Positions 15,662 through 23,736 of a stretch of 35,622 nt of DNA are shown here, one piece after another. This stretch comes from Streptomyces sp. SID8352 (lineage in GTDB: Bacteria; Actinomycetota; Actinomycetes; Streptomycetales; Streptomycetaceae). Location: positions 1 to 35,622 of the forward strand of contig NZ_WWGX01000033.1 in the NCBI RefSeq assembly GCF_009862265.1, in the 5' to 3' direction. How positions within the stretch are numbered: position 1 is the stretch's first letter; the number at the start of each line of letters is the position of its first letter. The translations under genes and the position numbers were made by a program. The notes under the pieces were generated by a model, which was given only the letters and a program-made list of their open reading frames with translations, ran no database searches and was not told where the DNA came from.

Positions 15662-17101
15662 CTACACCTCCAGGGAGGTCATCACGTGCTTGATCCGGGT
15701 GTAGTCGTCGAAGCCGTACGCGGACAGGTCCTTGCCGTAGCCGGACTTCTTGAAGCCGCCGTGCGGCATCTCGGCGACCAGCGGGATGTGGGTGTTGATC
15801 CACACGCAGCCGAAGTCCAGCCGCCGGGAGAGCCGCATGGCGCGGCCGTGGTCCCGGGTCCACACCGAGGAGGCGAGCGCGTAGTCGACGCCGTTGGCCC
15901 ACTCCACGGCCTGGTCCTCGTCGCGGAACGACTGGACGGTGATGACGGGGCCGAAGACCTCGTTCCGGATGATCTCGTCGTCCTGGAGGAGGCCCGAGAC
16001 GACGGTGGGCGCGTAGAAGTAGCCGCGGTCGCCGACCCGCCGGCCGCCGGCCTCGACCCGGGCGTGGGCGGGCAGCCGGTCGATGAACCCGGCGACGCGC
16101 GCGAGCTGGTCGGCGTTGTTCAGCGGGCCGTAGAGCACGTCCTCGTCGTCGGGCGGTCCGGTCCTCGTCTCGGCCGCGGCCTTGGCGAGCGCGGCGACGA
16201 ACTCGTCGTGGACGGACTCGTGGACCAGGACGCGGGTGGCCGCGGTGCAGTCCTGCCCGGCGTTGAAGAAGCCCGCCACCGAGATGCCCTCGACGGCCTT
16301 GGGGATGTCGGTGTCCTCGAAGACCACGACCGGGGCCTTGCCGCCCAGCTCCAGATGGACCCGCTTGAGGTCCCTGGAGGCGGACTCGGCGACCGCCATG
16401 CCCGCCCGCACCGAGCCGGTGATGGAGGCCATCGCGGGGGTGGGGTGCTCGACCATCAGGCGGCCGGTGTCGCGGTCGCCGCAGATGACGTTGAAGACGC
16501 CCGGGGGCAGCACCGAACCGATGATCTCCGCGATCAGGACGGTGGAGGCGGGGGTGGTGTCGGAGGGCTTCAGGACGACGGTGTTGCCCGCGGCGAGGGC
16601 CGGGGCGAACTTCCAGACGGCCATCATCATCGGGTAGTTCCAGGGCGCGACCTGGGCGCAGACCCCGATCGGCTCGCGGCGGACGAAGGAGGTCAGGCCC
16701 TCCATGTACTCGCCGGCGCTGCGCCCCTCCAGCATCCGGGCCGCGCCCGCGAAGAAGCGGATCTGGTCGACCATCGGCGGGATCTCCTCGGTGCGGGTGA
16801 GCCCGACGGGCTTGCCCGTGTTCTCCACCTCGGCCGCGACGAGTTCCTCGGCCCGCTCCTCGAAGGCGTCGGCGATCCTCAGGAGGGCCTTCTGCCGCTC
16901 GCCGGGGGTGGTGTCGCGCCAGCCGGGGAAGGCCGCGGCGGCGGCGGCCATCGCGGCGTCCACGTCCGCGGGCCCCGACAGGGGCGCGGTCGCGTAGGGC
17001 TCACCCGTGGCGGGGTTCACCACCTGGGTGGTCCGTCCGTCGGCGGCGTCCCGGAACCCACCGTCGATGTGGTTGCGCAGACGACGCAGCTCGGTGCTCA
17101 C
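15662..17101 (-). CDS. Gamma-aminobutyraldehyde dehydrogenase, second polyamine locus
   Basis: 479 residues from GTG at 17101, preceded by GGAGGG. Catalytic Glu lies in LELGGKAP and nucleophile Cys285 in [27 protein letters not shown] and ITGSVRAG form the cofactor region, and the end reads [31 protein letters not shown]. The pattern matches aminobutyraldehyde dehydrogenases, which turn 4-aminobutanal into GABA with NAD. It is clearly related to, but distinct from, the protein encoded at 6647-8182. It is divergent from an AsnC-type regulator and was followed by a now broken potD. With the neighbouring aminotransferase it would complete a transaminase route of putrescine breakdown. Confidence 0.92.
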   Translation of the reverse strand: MSTELRRLRNHIDGGFRDAADGRTTQVVNPATGEPYATAPLSGPADVDAAMAAAAAAFPGWRDTTPGERQKALLRIADAFEERAEELVAAEVENTGKPVGLTRTEEIPPMVDQIRFFAGAARMLEGRSAGEYMEGLTSFVRREPIGVCAQVAPWNYPMMMAVWKFAPALAAGNTVVLKPSDTTPASTVLIAEIIGSVLPPGVFNVICGDRDTGRLMVEHPTPAMASITGSVRAGMAVAESASRDLKRVHLELGGKAPVVVFEDTDIPKAVEGISVAGFFNAGQDCTAATRVLVHESVHDEFVAALAKAAAETRTGPPDDEDVLYGPLNNADQLARVAGFIDRLPAHARVEAGGRRVGDRGYFYAPTVVSGLLQDDEIIRNEVFGPVITVQSFRDEDQAVEWANGVDYALASSVWTRDHGRAMRLSRRLDFGCVWINTHIPLVAEMPHGGFKKSGYGKDLSAYGFDDYTRIKHVMTSLEV

Positions 17102-17119
17102 TGCCGGCCCTCCAAGGTC

Positions 17120-17187
17120 GGGTGTCCATTGACACGGGTGTCCATCGACTGAGACACCCAGCCTAATCCGTGCTCCGACGTTTTCAA
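17120..17187 (-). promoter_or_regulatory. Promoter and tandem leader repeat of the second aldehyde dehydrogenase
   Basis: On the minus strand TTGAAA (17182-17187) and TAGGCT (17160-17165) are 16 nt apart, a good Streptomyces housekeeping promoter. Downstream, in the transcribed leader, lie two direct copies of a 14-mer, GGGTGTCCATTGAC (17120-17133) and GGGTGTCCATCGAC (17136-17149), one mismatch and one 16-nt period apart. Tandem copies on one face of the helix or in the RNA suggest a control site; the factor is unknown. Confidence 0.5.
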
Positions 17188-17211
17188 CACCCCCGCCCCG
17201 CCCAGCGTTGC

Positions 17212-17249
17212 GAAATCCGCAGAGTCAGGTGCTCCACACGACGGATTTC
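17212..17249. promoter_or_regulatory. Dyad operator candidate between the AsnC-type regulator and the aldehyde dehydrogenase
   Basis: GAAATCCG (17212-17219) and CGGATTTC (17242-17249) form a perfect 8-bp dyad, start to start 30 nt apart. It resembles GATTCCGT/ACGGAATC, 28 nt apart, at the polyamine operon promoter (8302-8337): the outer halves read ATTCCGTCGCG and AATCCGTCGTG on the minus strand. Lrp/AsnC proteins often bind such spaced sites near their own genes. Confidence 0.5.
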
Positions 17250-17282
17250 ATCGCATCATCCTTGCGGAACTGTGGATACGTG

Positions 17283-17798
17283 GTGCACAGTGTCGCCGTG
17301 GCCAGTCGAAGCGCAGACCCGAGGGACTCCCGCGAGTCCAGGAACGGCGGCTCCCCGCCGGACGCCGTCTCCCTCGCCATCATCGAGCAGCTCCAGGAGG
17401 ACGGCCGGCGGCCGTACGCCGCGATCGGCAAGGCCGTCGGCCTCTCCGAGGCGGCCGTGCGCCAGCGCGTCCAGAAGCTGCTCGACCAGGGCGTCATGCA
17501 GATCGTCGCCGTGACGGACCCGCTCACCGTGGGCTACCTCCGCCAGGCCATGGTCGGCGTCCGGGTCGAGGGTGACGTCGAGGCCGTCTCCGACGCGCTG
17601 GCCGCCATGTCCGAGTGCGAGTACGTGGTGATGACCGCGGGCTCCTTCGATCTGATGGTGGAGGTCGTCTGCGAGGACGACGACCATCTCCTGGAGGTCA
17701 TCAACCGACGCATCCGGGCCGTCCCCGGAGTGCGCTCCACCGAGAGCTTCGTCTACCTCAGGCTCAAGAAGCAGACCTACATGTGGGGATCCCGATGA
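17283..17798 (+). CDS. Lrp/AsnC-family transcriptional regulator of the polyamine locus
   Basis: 171 residues from GTG at 17283. The frame is open from an ATG at 17208, but that stretch carries the dyad operator, so a start at or after 17280 is more likely; the exact codon is uncertain because no RBS stands out. The AsnC-type HTH spans DAVSLAIIEQLQEDGRRPYAAIGKAVGLSEAAVRQRVQKLLDQGV, followed by the RAM ligand/oligomer domain (VMTAGSFDLMVEVVCEDDDHLLEVI and GVRSTESFVYLRLKKQ). It is divergent from the aldehyde dehydrogenase and its stop overlaps the aminotransferase ATG (ATGA). It probably senses a polyamine or related amino acid and controls both divergent units. Confidence 0.9.
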   Translation: MHSVAVASRSADPRDSRESRNGGSPPDAVSLAIIEQLQEDGRRPYAAIGKAVGLSEAAVRQRVQKLLDQGVMQIVAVTDPLTVGYLRQAMVGVRVEGDVEAVSDALAAMSECEYVVMTAGSFDLMVEVVCEDDDHLLEVINRRIRAVPGVRSTESFVYLRLKKQTYMWGSR

Positions 17799-19174
17799 CC
17801 GTGAGCAGCGACAGCCCCAAGGACCTCGGCAGAGCCGCGTACGACCACCTGTGGATGCACTTCACCCGCATGTCCTCGTACGAGAACGCCCCCGTGCCGA
17901 CCATCGTCCGCGGCGAGGGCACCCACGTCTTCGACGACCGGGGCAAGCGGTACCTCGACGGGCTCGCCGGCCTGTTCGTGGTCCAGGCCGGACACGGTCG
18001 CGCGGAGCTGGCCGAGACCGCCCTGAAGCAGGCCCGGGAGCTGGCCTTCTTCCCCATCTGGTCCTACGCCCACCCGAAGGCCGTCGAGCTGGCCGAGCGC
18101 CTCGCCCACGAGGCCCCCGGCGACCTCAACAAGGTCTTCTTCACCACCGGCGGCGGCGAGGCGGTCGAGACCGCCTGGAAGCTCGCCAAGCAGTACTTCA
18201 AGCTCACCGGCAAGCCGACCAAGTACAAGGTCGTCTCCCGCGCGGTCGCCTACCACGGCACCCCGCAGGGCGCCCTGTCCATCACCGGCCTGCCGAGCCT
18301 CAAGGCCCCCTTCGAACCGCTCGTTCCGGGCGCCCACAAGGTGCCCAACACCAACATCTACCGCGCCCCGATCCACGGCGGCGACCCCGAGGCCTTCGGC
18401 CGCTGGGCCGCCGACCAGATCGAGCAGCAGATCCTCTTCGAGGGCCCGGAGACGGTCGCCGCCGTCTTCCTGGAGCCCGTGCAGAACGCGGGCGGCTGCT
18501 TCCCGCCCCCGCCCGGCTACTTCCGGCGCGTGCGGGAGATCTGCGACCAGTACGACGTCCTGCTGGTCTCGGACGAGGTCATCTGCGCCTTCGGCCGCCT
18601 GGGCACCACCTTCGGCTGCGACAAGTTCGGCTACGTCCCGGACATGATCACCTGTGCCAAGGGCATGACCTCGGGCTACTCCCCGATCGGCGCCTGCGTC
18701 GTCTCCGACCGCCTGGCCGAGCCGTTCTACCGGGGCGACAACACCTTCCTGCACGGCTACACCTTCGGCGGCCACCCGGTCTCCGCGGCGGTGGGCCTCG
18801 CCAACCTCGACCTGTTCGAGCGCGAGGGCCTCAACCGGCACGTCCTCGACAACGAGGACGCCTTCCGCGCCACCCTGGAGAAGCTGCACGACCTGCCGAT
18901 CGTCGGCGACGTCCGCGGCAACGGCTTCTTCTACGGCATCGAACTGGTCAAGGACAAGCACACCAAGGAGTCCTTCACCGACGACGAGACCGAGCGCGTC
19001 CTGTACGGCTTCCTCTCCGGGAAGCTCTTCGAGAACGGCCTGTACTGCCGTGCCGACGACCGCGGCGACCCGGTCATCCAGCTCGCCCCGCCGCTGATCT
19101 CCGCCCAGGAGACCTTCGACGAGATCGAGCAGATCCTGCGCGCGACGCTGACGGAGGCGTGGACGAAGCTCTGA
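17795..19174 (+). CDS. Class III (omega) aminotransferase, putrescine/GABA type
   Basis: 459 residues; the ATG at 17795 overlaps the regulator stop by 4 nt. It is a fold-type I PLP enzyme: FFTTGGGEAVETAWKLAKQY binds the cofactor phosphate, DEVICAFGRLG holds the cofactor Asp, and Lys289 in TCAKGMTSGYSPIGA is the Schiff-base lysine. HGYTFGGHPVSAAVGLAN and RGNGFFYGIELV complete the class III pattern. Its pairing with an aminobutyraldehyde dehydrogenase and an AsnC-type regulator points to putrescine (or another diamine) with pyruvate or 2-oxoglutarate as acceptor. GABA or beta-alanine as substrate cannot be excluded from sequence alone. A strong hairpin ends the unit. Confidence 0.9.
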   Translation: MTVSSDSPKDLGRAAYDHLWMHFTRMSSYENAPVPTIVRGEGTHVFDDRGKRYLDGLAGLFVVQAGHGRAELAETALKQARELAFFPIWSYAHPKAVELAERLAHEAPGDLNKVFFTTGGGEAVETAWKLAKQYFKLTGKPTKYKVVSRAVAYHGTPQGALSITGLPSLKAPFEPLVPGAHKVPNTNIYRAPIHGGDPEAFGRWAADQIEQQILFEGPETVAAVFLEPVQNAGGCFPPPPGYFRRVREICDQYDVLLVSDEVICAFGRLGTTFGCDKFGYVPDMITCAKGMTSGYSPIGACVVSDRLAEPFYRGDNTFLHGYTFGGHPVSAAVGLANLDLFEREGLNRHVLDNEDAFRATLEKLHDLPIVGDVRGNGFFYGIELVKDKHTKESFTDDETERVLYGFLSGKLFENGLYCRADDRGDPVIQLAPPLISAQETFDEIEQILRATLTEAWTKL

Positions 19175-19213
19175 CCCGCCCACGCGGGCCGTCCGTCCCC
19201 CGGACGACCGCCC

Positions 19214-19260
19214 CGGCCCCGGAGCCGCCCGTTCGAGTGAGAAACGGCGGCCCGGGGCCG
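19214..19260 (+). terminator. Long terminator hairpin after the aminotransferase
   Basis: The arm at 19214-19233 (CGGCCCCGG...GTT) pairs with 19243-19260 (AACGGC...GGGGCCG): 18 base pairs with two single-base bulges around a 9-nt loop, about 40 nt past the stop. Confidence 0.7.
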
Positions 19261-19387
19261 CGTGCTGTCCGGTGCTCCCCCCGGCGGCTGCCTACCGTGC
19301 CACGTGACCCATCGGCCGCCCCCTCCCGCTCCCCCGTACGGGGGACACCGCCGGGGGGACAACGGATCAGAACCGAGGTGTACGCCC

Positions 19388-20152
19388 ATGGAGGCCCCGC
19401 CGGACGACGACGTGCTGTGGGCCCGCGCCCTGCACCACCGCCACGACGACGGCTCCCCCGCCCTCAACGGCGTCTCGCTCGGTGTCCGCGAGGGCGAGAT
19501 CCTCGCCGTCAGCGGCCCGCGCGGCAGCGGCAAGACCACCCTCCTGCGGTGCCTGTCCGGACTGGTCCGCCCCCGCGACGGCGAGGTCTGGTTCAACAGC
19601 CTCCCCCTGCACACCATGGGCCCGGCCCGGCGCCGGCGGCTGCGCCGCGAACGGTTCGGCTGGATCGACCCCGTTCCCTCCCTCGTCCCCGAACTCAGCG
19701 CCTGGGAGAACGCCGCCCTGCCGCTGATGCTGCGCGGCATCCCCCGGCGCCGCGCCAAGACCGCGGCCCTGGAGTGGCTGGAGCGCCTCGATGTCGGCGA
19801 CCGCGCCCGCCGCCGCCCCCACCGGCTCCAGCAGGCCGAACGCCAGCGCGTCTGCATCGCCCGCGCCCTCGCCGTCGGCCCCGCCGTCCTCTTCGCCGAC
19901 GAGCCCACGGCCCCCCTGCACCGCGCCGACCGCGCCCACGTCCTGCGCACCCTCACCACCGCCGCCCGCTCCCACGGCATCACCGTCGTCCTCGCCACCA
20001 CCGACGCCCGCACCGCGGCCCTCGCCGACCGGGGCGTGGCCCTGCTGGACGGCCGCCGGGTGCACACCGTGCACCTGCCGCCGGCCGCGGAACCCGCCGG
20101 ATCCGGCACCACCGGAACGGAGGGCCGGGCGGCGTGCTCGCTCTCCGTCTGA
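19388..20152 (+). CDS. ABC transporter ATPase with degenerate signature motif
   Basis: 254 residues from ATG at 19388 with GAGGTG upstream. Walker A GPRGSGKT is at 43-50, and Walker B VLFADEPTA has Asp171-Glu172. The signature that is normally LSGGQ reads LQQAE (147-151), though the following RQRVCIARALA is normal. The switch-His position lies in VVLATTDARTAAL, where the usual H is not seen. The Q-loop region reads RFGWIDPVPSLVPELSAWENAALPL, with Asp rather than Gln in place. The overall fold is of the LolD/MacB/FtsE export type. It overlaps the permease gene by 19 nt. Several catalytic positions depart from the norm, so transport may be weak or the protein may regulate. Confidence 0.85.
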   Translation: MEAPPDDDVLWARALHHRHDDGSPALNGVSLGVREGEILAVSGPRGSGKTTLLRCLSGLVRPRDGEVWFNSLPLHTMGPARRRRLRRERFGWIDPVPSLVPELSAWENAALPLMLRGIPRRRAKTAALEWLERLDVGDRARRRPHRLQQAERQRVCIARALAVGPAVLFADEPTAPLHRADRAHVLRTLTTAARSHGITVVLATTDARTAALADRGVALLDGRRVHTVHLPPAAEPAGSGTTGTEGRAACSLSV

Positions 20153-21618
20153 CCCGCGCCGCCCACCTCGCCGTCCAGTCGCGCCGCCTGCTGGTCGCGC
20201 TCGCCTCGGCCGGCACGGGCTTCCTGCTGCTGTGCGCCCTCGGCTACGCCCTCGCCCACCCCGGCACGCCCGGCGCCGCCGCCCTGCGCCTGGCCTGGTG
20301 CGCGGTGCCGCTCGCCGCCACCGTCCACCTCGCCGTCGCCGTCTCCCGCACCGACCCGGGCACCCGGCCCCGCTCCGGGCTCTCCGCCATCGGGCTGGGT
20401 CCCGGCCGGCTGATGGCCGTCTCTGCGGCGACCACCGCCCTGTCCGCCGCGCTCGGCTCGCTGCTGGCCCTGCTCGCCTTCCTCGAACTGCGCGGCGCCG
20501 CCACCGGCCTGCCCCTGGCCGAGCGCCACGCCCTCCCCGTCCCGGCGATCACCACCCTGCTCGCCCTCGTCCCCCTGGCCGCCTCCCTCGCCGTCGCCCT
20601 GGCCCTGCGCCCCCGCGAGGGCGCCACCCGGCCCAACACCAACCGGGGCTTCGGCCGCTTCGGCGCCTACGGCTGGGGCAGGGCGCGGGAGACCTTCGGC
20701 TCCTACGCCCGCTACGGCACCCGCCGCTCCCCCCGGCCCGGCGGCGCGGCCCTTGGCCCCGACGCCACCGGAGGGAGCGCCGGCGGGGACACCGCGACCG
20801 GCTCCGCGACGGCCGCGGCCGCCGTCCCCACCGCCGTCGCGGCGGCCCCTCCGGCCGACGGAAAGCTGGTCATGGCCGCGGCCACCGCGGGAGCGGGCCC
20901 GGCGGCCGGCGGTGCGGTCCCGGCCGACGGCGGGGACACCGTCCCCGGCGCCATCCTGGCCGCACCGGCCGGCGGCACCCGGCCCGCCGCCACAGCCGAC
21001 GGCACGGCCCCGCCGCCGGGCCCGGCCGCGCGCCGCTCCCCCACCACCGCCCTCCCCTGGGGCATCACCGCCCTGGCCGCCGGCCTCGCCGCCGAGACCT
21101 ACGCCGGTGCCCAGGGACGCGCGGACGCGCCCACCGCCGGGGTCCTGCTCGGCTGGTCCCTCACCGCCCTGGGCCTCGCCCTCGTCGGGCCCGGCCTCAC
21201 CCATCTGTGCGGGCGGCTCCTCCAGGCGGCCCGCCCCGGGGCCCCGCGGCTGCTCGCCGGGCGCGTGCTCATGGAGGAGGCGGGCCGCATCGGACGCCCC
21301 CTCGGCGTGGTCTGCGCCGTCGCCTCGGCCGCCTACGCCTCCGTCGCCCTGTCCGGCACCGACGGCGGCCCCGCGTACGGCCCGCTCGGCCTGCTCGGCG
21401 CCTCGGTGGTGGCCGCCTGCACCACCGCCACCCTCCTCATCAGCGCCGTGGGGGCCCGGCAGGACCGCGCGGGCACCCGGGACGCCCTGCTCCGCCTCGG
21501 CGCGCCCCCGGCCACCCTGCGCGCCACCGCCGCGCTCCGCGCCGGGGCGCTGCTCGCCCTCTTCGGACCGCTCACCCTGCTCGTCGCGGAACTGGCGGCC
21601 CTGCCCCTGACCCGCTGA
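20134..21618 (+). CDS. ABC transporter membrane protein with long Ala/Gly-rich central loop
   Basis: 494 residues from GTG at 20134, inside the ATPase gene, with GGAGGG about 10 nt upstream. Four membrane segments come first (for example LLVALASAGTGFLLLCALGYAL and LMAVSAATTALSAALGSLLALLAFL). A loop of about 140 residues follows: FGRFGAYGWGRARETFGSYARYG, then low-complexity Ala/Gly/Pro sequence. Four or five more segments end with LLALFGPLTLLVAELAALPL. The layout of two hydrophobic halves resembles FtsX/MacB-like permeases, but no signature was recognised. It works with the upstream ATPase; the substrate is unknown. Confidence 0.8.
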   Translation: MLALRLTRAAHLAVQSRRLLVALASAGTGFLLLCALGYALAHPGTPGAAALRLAWCAVPLAATVHLAVAVSRTDPGTRPRSGLSAIGLGPGRLMAVSAATTALSAALGSLLALLAFLELRGAATGLPLAERHALPVPAITTLLALVPLAASLAVALALRPREGATRPNTNRGFGRFGAYGWGRARETFGSYARYGTRRSPRPGGAALGPDATGGSAGGDTATGSATAAAAVPTAVAAAPPADGKLVMAAATAGAGPAAGGAVPADGGDTVPGAILAAPAGGTRPAATADGTAPPPGPAARRSPTTALPWGITALAAGLAAETYAGAQGRADAPTAGVLLGWSLTALGLALVGPGLTHLCGRLLQAARPGAPRLLAGRVLMEEAGRIGRPLGVVCAVASAAYASVALSGTDGGPAYGPLGLLGASVVAACTTATLLISAVGARQDRAGTRDALLRLGAPPATLRATAALRAGALLALFGPLTLLVAELAALPLTR

Positions 21619-21887
21619 CCCGCCGCCCCGGGAGCGCGGCCGGGACGGGCACGGGAGCGGGCCCGCGGCAGCGGCCGGGCCGGGCACGGCGGCCGGGCTC
21701 CGGCCCCGGAGCGGGCCCTGGGTGGTCCCGGAGAGGTCCCGGGGTGGTCCCGGAGCGTGGCGGACGGCCCCGGGCGGGCCCTCAAAAAGAAATCCGGAAA
21801 ACTCCGCCGCCACCGATGAGTTCCGCACGCCCCAGCCGTCCACCCCTGCGAACGCCACGACAACGCGACCCCACGGGAGTACACCCC

Positions 21888-22295
21888 ATGTACCAGCAGA
21901 TGATCTTCGTGAACCTGGCCACCTCGGACCTGGAGGCCGCCAAGACGTTCTTCACGAAGCTGGGCTACACGATCAACCCGCAGTTCAGCGACGACACCGC
22001 CGCCTCCGTGGTGATCAGCGACACCATCTTCCTGATGCTGCTCACCGAGGAGAAGTACGCCCAGTTCACGAAGAAGGAGATCGTGGACGCGACCCGGTCC
22101 AGCGAGGTGCTGCTCGCGCTGAGCGCCGAGAGCCGCGAGAAGGTCGACGAGCTGGTCGGCAAGGCCGTCGCCGCGGGCGGCTCGGTCACCGGTGAGACCC
22201 AGGACCACGGCTTCATGTACGGCCGGGCCTTCGACGACCTGGACGGCCACACCTGGGAGGTCGTCTGGATGGACCCGGCGGCCGTCCAGGGCTGA
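21888..22295 (+). CDS. VOC/glyoxalase-superfamily protein
   Basis: 135 residues; ATG at 21888 with GGGAG about 9 nt upstream. The paired beta-alpha-beta-beta-beta modules of the VOC fold are visible: MIFVNLATSDLEAAKTFFTKLGYTINPQFSD opening the first, and EVLLALSAESREKVDELVGKAVAAGG with the closing FDDLDGHTWEVVWMDP in the second. The C-terminal ending W.V.W.D is typical of glyoxalase or dioxygenase-like proteins close to the PhnB group. It may lack a complete metal triad: a His in DGHTWE and a Glu near the end are visible, while the first-module ligand is unclear. The substrate is unknown. It stands alone, 270 nt from the transporter genes; the gap is GC-rich with no gene. Confidence 0.85.
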   Translation: MYQQMIFVNLATSDLEAAKTFFTKLGYTINPQFSDDTAASVVISDTIFLMLLTEEKYAQFTKKEIVDATRSSEVLLALSAESREKVDELVGKAVAAGGSVTGETQDHGFMYGRAFDDLDGHTWEVVWMDPAAVQG

Positions 22296-22460
22296 GCCCG
22301 CGCCCCTGGCGGGAGGGCGCCGGTGCGCCGGGGAGCCTCCCCGGCGCGGTGGCCGCCGGGAAGGGCGTGCCCGGCGGGACGAGGAGGGCCGATCGGGGTG
22401 GCGGAACGTCTCTGTGGCCGGATGGCGACGCTGCGTCACCTTTCTTGGCCGACATGTGCG

Positions 22461-22489
22461 TTGCCCGGATCCGGTCGCGCTTGTAGACC
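22461..22489 (+). promoter_or_regulatory. Promoter candidate for the LAETG surface protein
   Basis: TTGCCC (22461-22466) and TAGACC (22484-22489) are 17 nt apart and lie about 88 nt before the GTG start. The match is moderate. Nothing else was found in the 281-nt gap. Confidence 0.3.
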
Positions 22490-22576
22490 AGAAGCCCGTG
22501 GGTGTGCCGGTGGCGCGGGAGCGCGTTCCGGCCCCCTCCTCGCCCCCCGCATACGCGCCTTCCGAAAAGGACCAAC

Positions 22577-23371
22577 GTGGCCGTCCTGACCTTACTCAGC
22601 CGCACGGCGACCCGCCGCGGCGCCCGTGCCCTCGGTATCGCCACGGCCTCGGTGGCCCTGGCGGTCGGCACCGCCGGAAACGCCTTCGCCTGCGAGATCT
22701 CGGACTTCACCGCCGCCGCGGTGTGCGAGGAGGGCGAGGGCGTCATCACCGTCACCGACGTGGACCCGGGCGGCGCCCGGGCCACCGTCACCGTCTACCT
22801 GGTCGGCAAGGACGCCGACGAGAAGGTCGGCGAGCAGGTGGTGACGGGCTCCGAGAAGGGCACCACCATCACCTTCGCCACCGACTGGAAGCCCCGGGCC
22901 GAGTACCGGATCCACGTCCGGGCAGAGCCGTCACTCGACGAGGACATCGAACCGAACCTCGTCACGCCGGACACGCCCTGCGCGCCGGAGGAGTCCCCGA
23001 CGCCGACGCCGACGCCCACTCCGACACCGACACCGACACCGCCCCCCACGCCCACCCCGACTCCCACGCCGACCCCGACGCCGACGGACGTCCCGTCGGG
23101 GACGCCGTCACCGTCGGGCAGTGGGAGCGGGACACCGGTTCCGTCGCCCTCGGTGCCGGCCCCGGTCCCCACGCCGAGCGAGAGCACCGCTCCCGCGCTG
23201 CCGGTGCCCGTGCCGAGCGGGCTGCCGTCCCCGGCGGGCGGCTCCCACCTCGCCGAGACCGGAGCGAGTTCGGGCACCGGGCTGATCGCCGGTGCCGCCG
23301 CCGCCCTGGTCGTCGTGGGCGGGGGCGCGGTCTTCCTCGGCCTGCGCCGCCGCGGAGCCGGCGGCCGCTGA
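22577..23371 (+). CDS. LAETG-anchored cell-surface protein with Thr-Pro stalk and a TTA codon
   Basis: 264 residues from GTG at 22577 with AAAGGA six nt upstream. The N-terminal signal peptide ends near AGNAFA|CE. A small domain of about 100 residues with three Cys follows, then a (TP)n stalk of about 35 residues, a Pro/Ser-rich stretch and the sorting signal LAETG (225-229). After that come a hydrophobic segment ([20 protein letters not shown]) and RRRGAGGR. LAxTG is the motif recognised by Streptomyces class E sortases, so the protein is predicted to be covalently attached to peptidoglycan. Codon 6 is TTA (22592-22594), the rare codon read by the bldA tRNA, so synthesis is probably tied to development. 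The folded domain has no recognised function. Confidence 0.87.
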   Translation: MAVLTLLSRTATRRGARALGIATASVALAVGTAGNAFACEISDFTAAAVCEEGEGVITVTDVDPGGARATVTVYLVGKDADEKVGEQVVTGSEKGTTITFATDWKPRAEYRIHVRAEPSLDEDIEPNLVTPDTPCAPEESPTPTPTPTPTPTPTPPPTPTPTPTPTPTPTDVPSGTPSPSGSGSGTPVPSPSVPAPVPTPSESTAPALPVPVPSGLPSPAGGSHLAETGASSGTGLIAGAAAALVVVGGGAVFLGLRRRGAGGR

Positions 23372-23397
23372 CCCCCCGCGGGAACCGTAGGAAGCGT

Positions 23398-23433
23398 GGC
23401 CCGTCCCCGGCCGTCATGGTCCGGGGGCGGGCC
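23398..23433 (+). terminator. Terminator hairpin of the LAETG protein gene
   Basis: GGCCCGTCCCCGG (23398-23410) pairs with CCGGGGGCGGGCC (23421-23433), 12 pairs plus one G-U, around a 10-nt loop and 26 nt past the stop. The following sequence up to 23736 is GC-rich with scattered CCCGGCGGG-like units and no gene. Confidence 0.65.
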
Positions 23434-23736
23434 GTCGCCGTACCGCCCCGCCTCGCCGTCGCGGGGGCGGCTTCCCCGCGCCCCGGGGCTGCGCAGGCCG
23501 GGCGTCCCGGCGGCCTCAGCCCCGGGCCCGGCATCCCGGCGGGCTCGGCTCCCCGACCCGGGACCCGGTGCCCCAACGTCAGCGGCCCTGCGGGCCCGGA
23601 CACCCTGCGGCCCGGGGACCCGGTGGGCCCAGGCGCCCGGCGACCCCCCAGCCCGGCCGGCGTCCCGGCGGCACCACGGGCCCGGCACTCGCACGGCCCA
23701 GGGAAAGGCGAGCCCTGGCGGCCCGGCGGCCCGGCG

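Noticed and set aside
17851..21618. 1255-codon open frame on the plus strand
   Set aside because: Only 20134-21618 reads like a protein (membrane segments and RBS). The earlier part shadows the aminotransferase and ATPase genes.
21697..21712. GCTCCGG/CCGGAGC hairpin after the ABC permease gene
   Set aside because: The central gap is too short for a stable loop without losing pairs, and it is 80 nt from the stop, so it is not a confident terminator.
18931..21858. 975-codon open frame on the minus strand
   Set aside because: Antisense to the aminotransferase and ABC genes, low complexity with Gly/Arg/Ala runs, no RBS and no recognisable domain.
22980..23085. CRISPR-like or tandem repeat DNA
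   Set aside because: It is the in-frame ACN-CCN (Thr-Pro) coding repeat of the surface-protein stalk, not spaced repeats with unique spacers.
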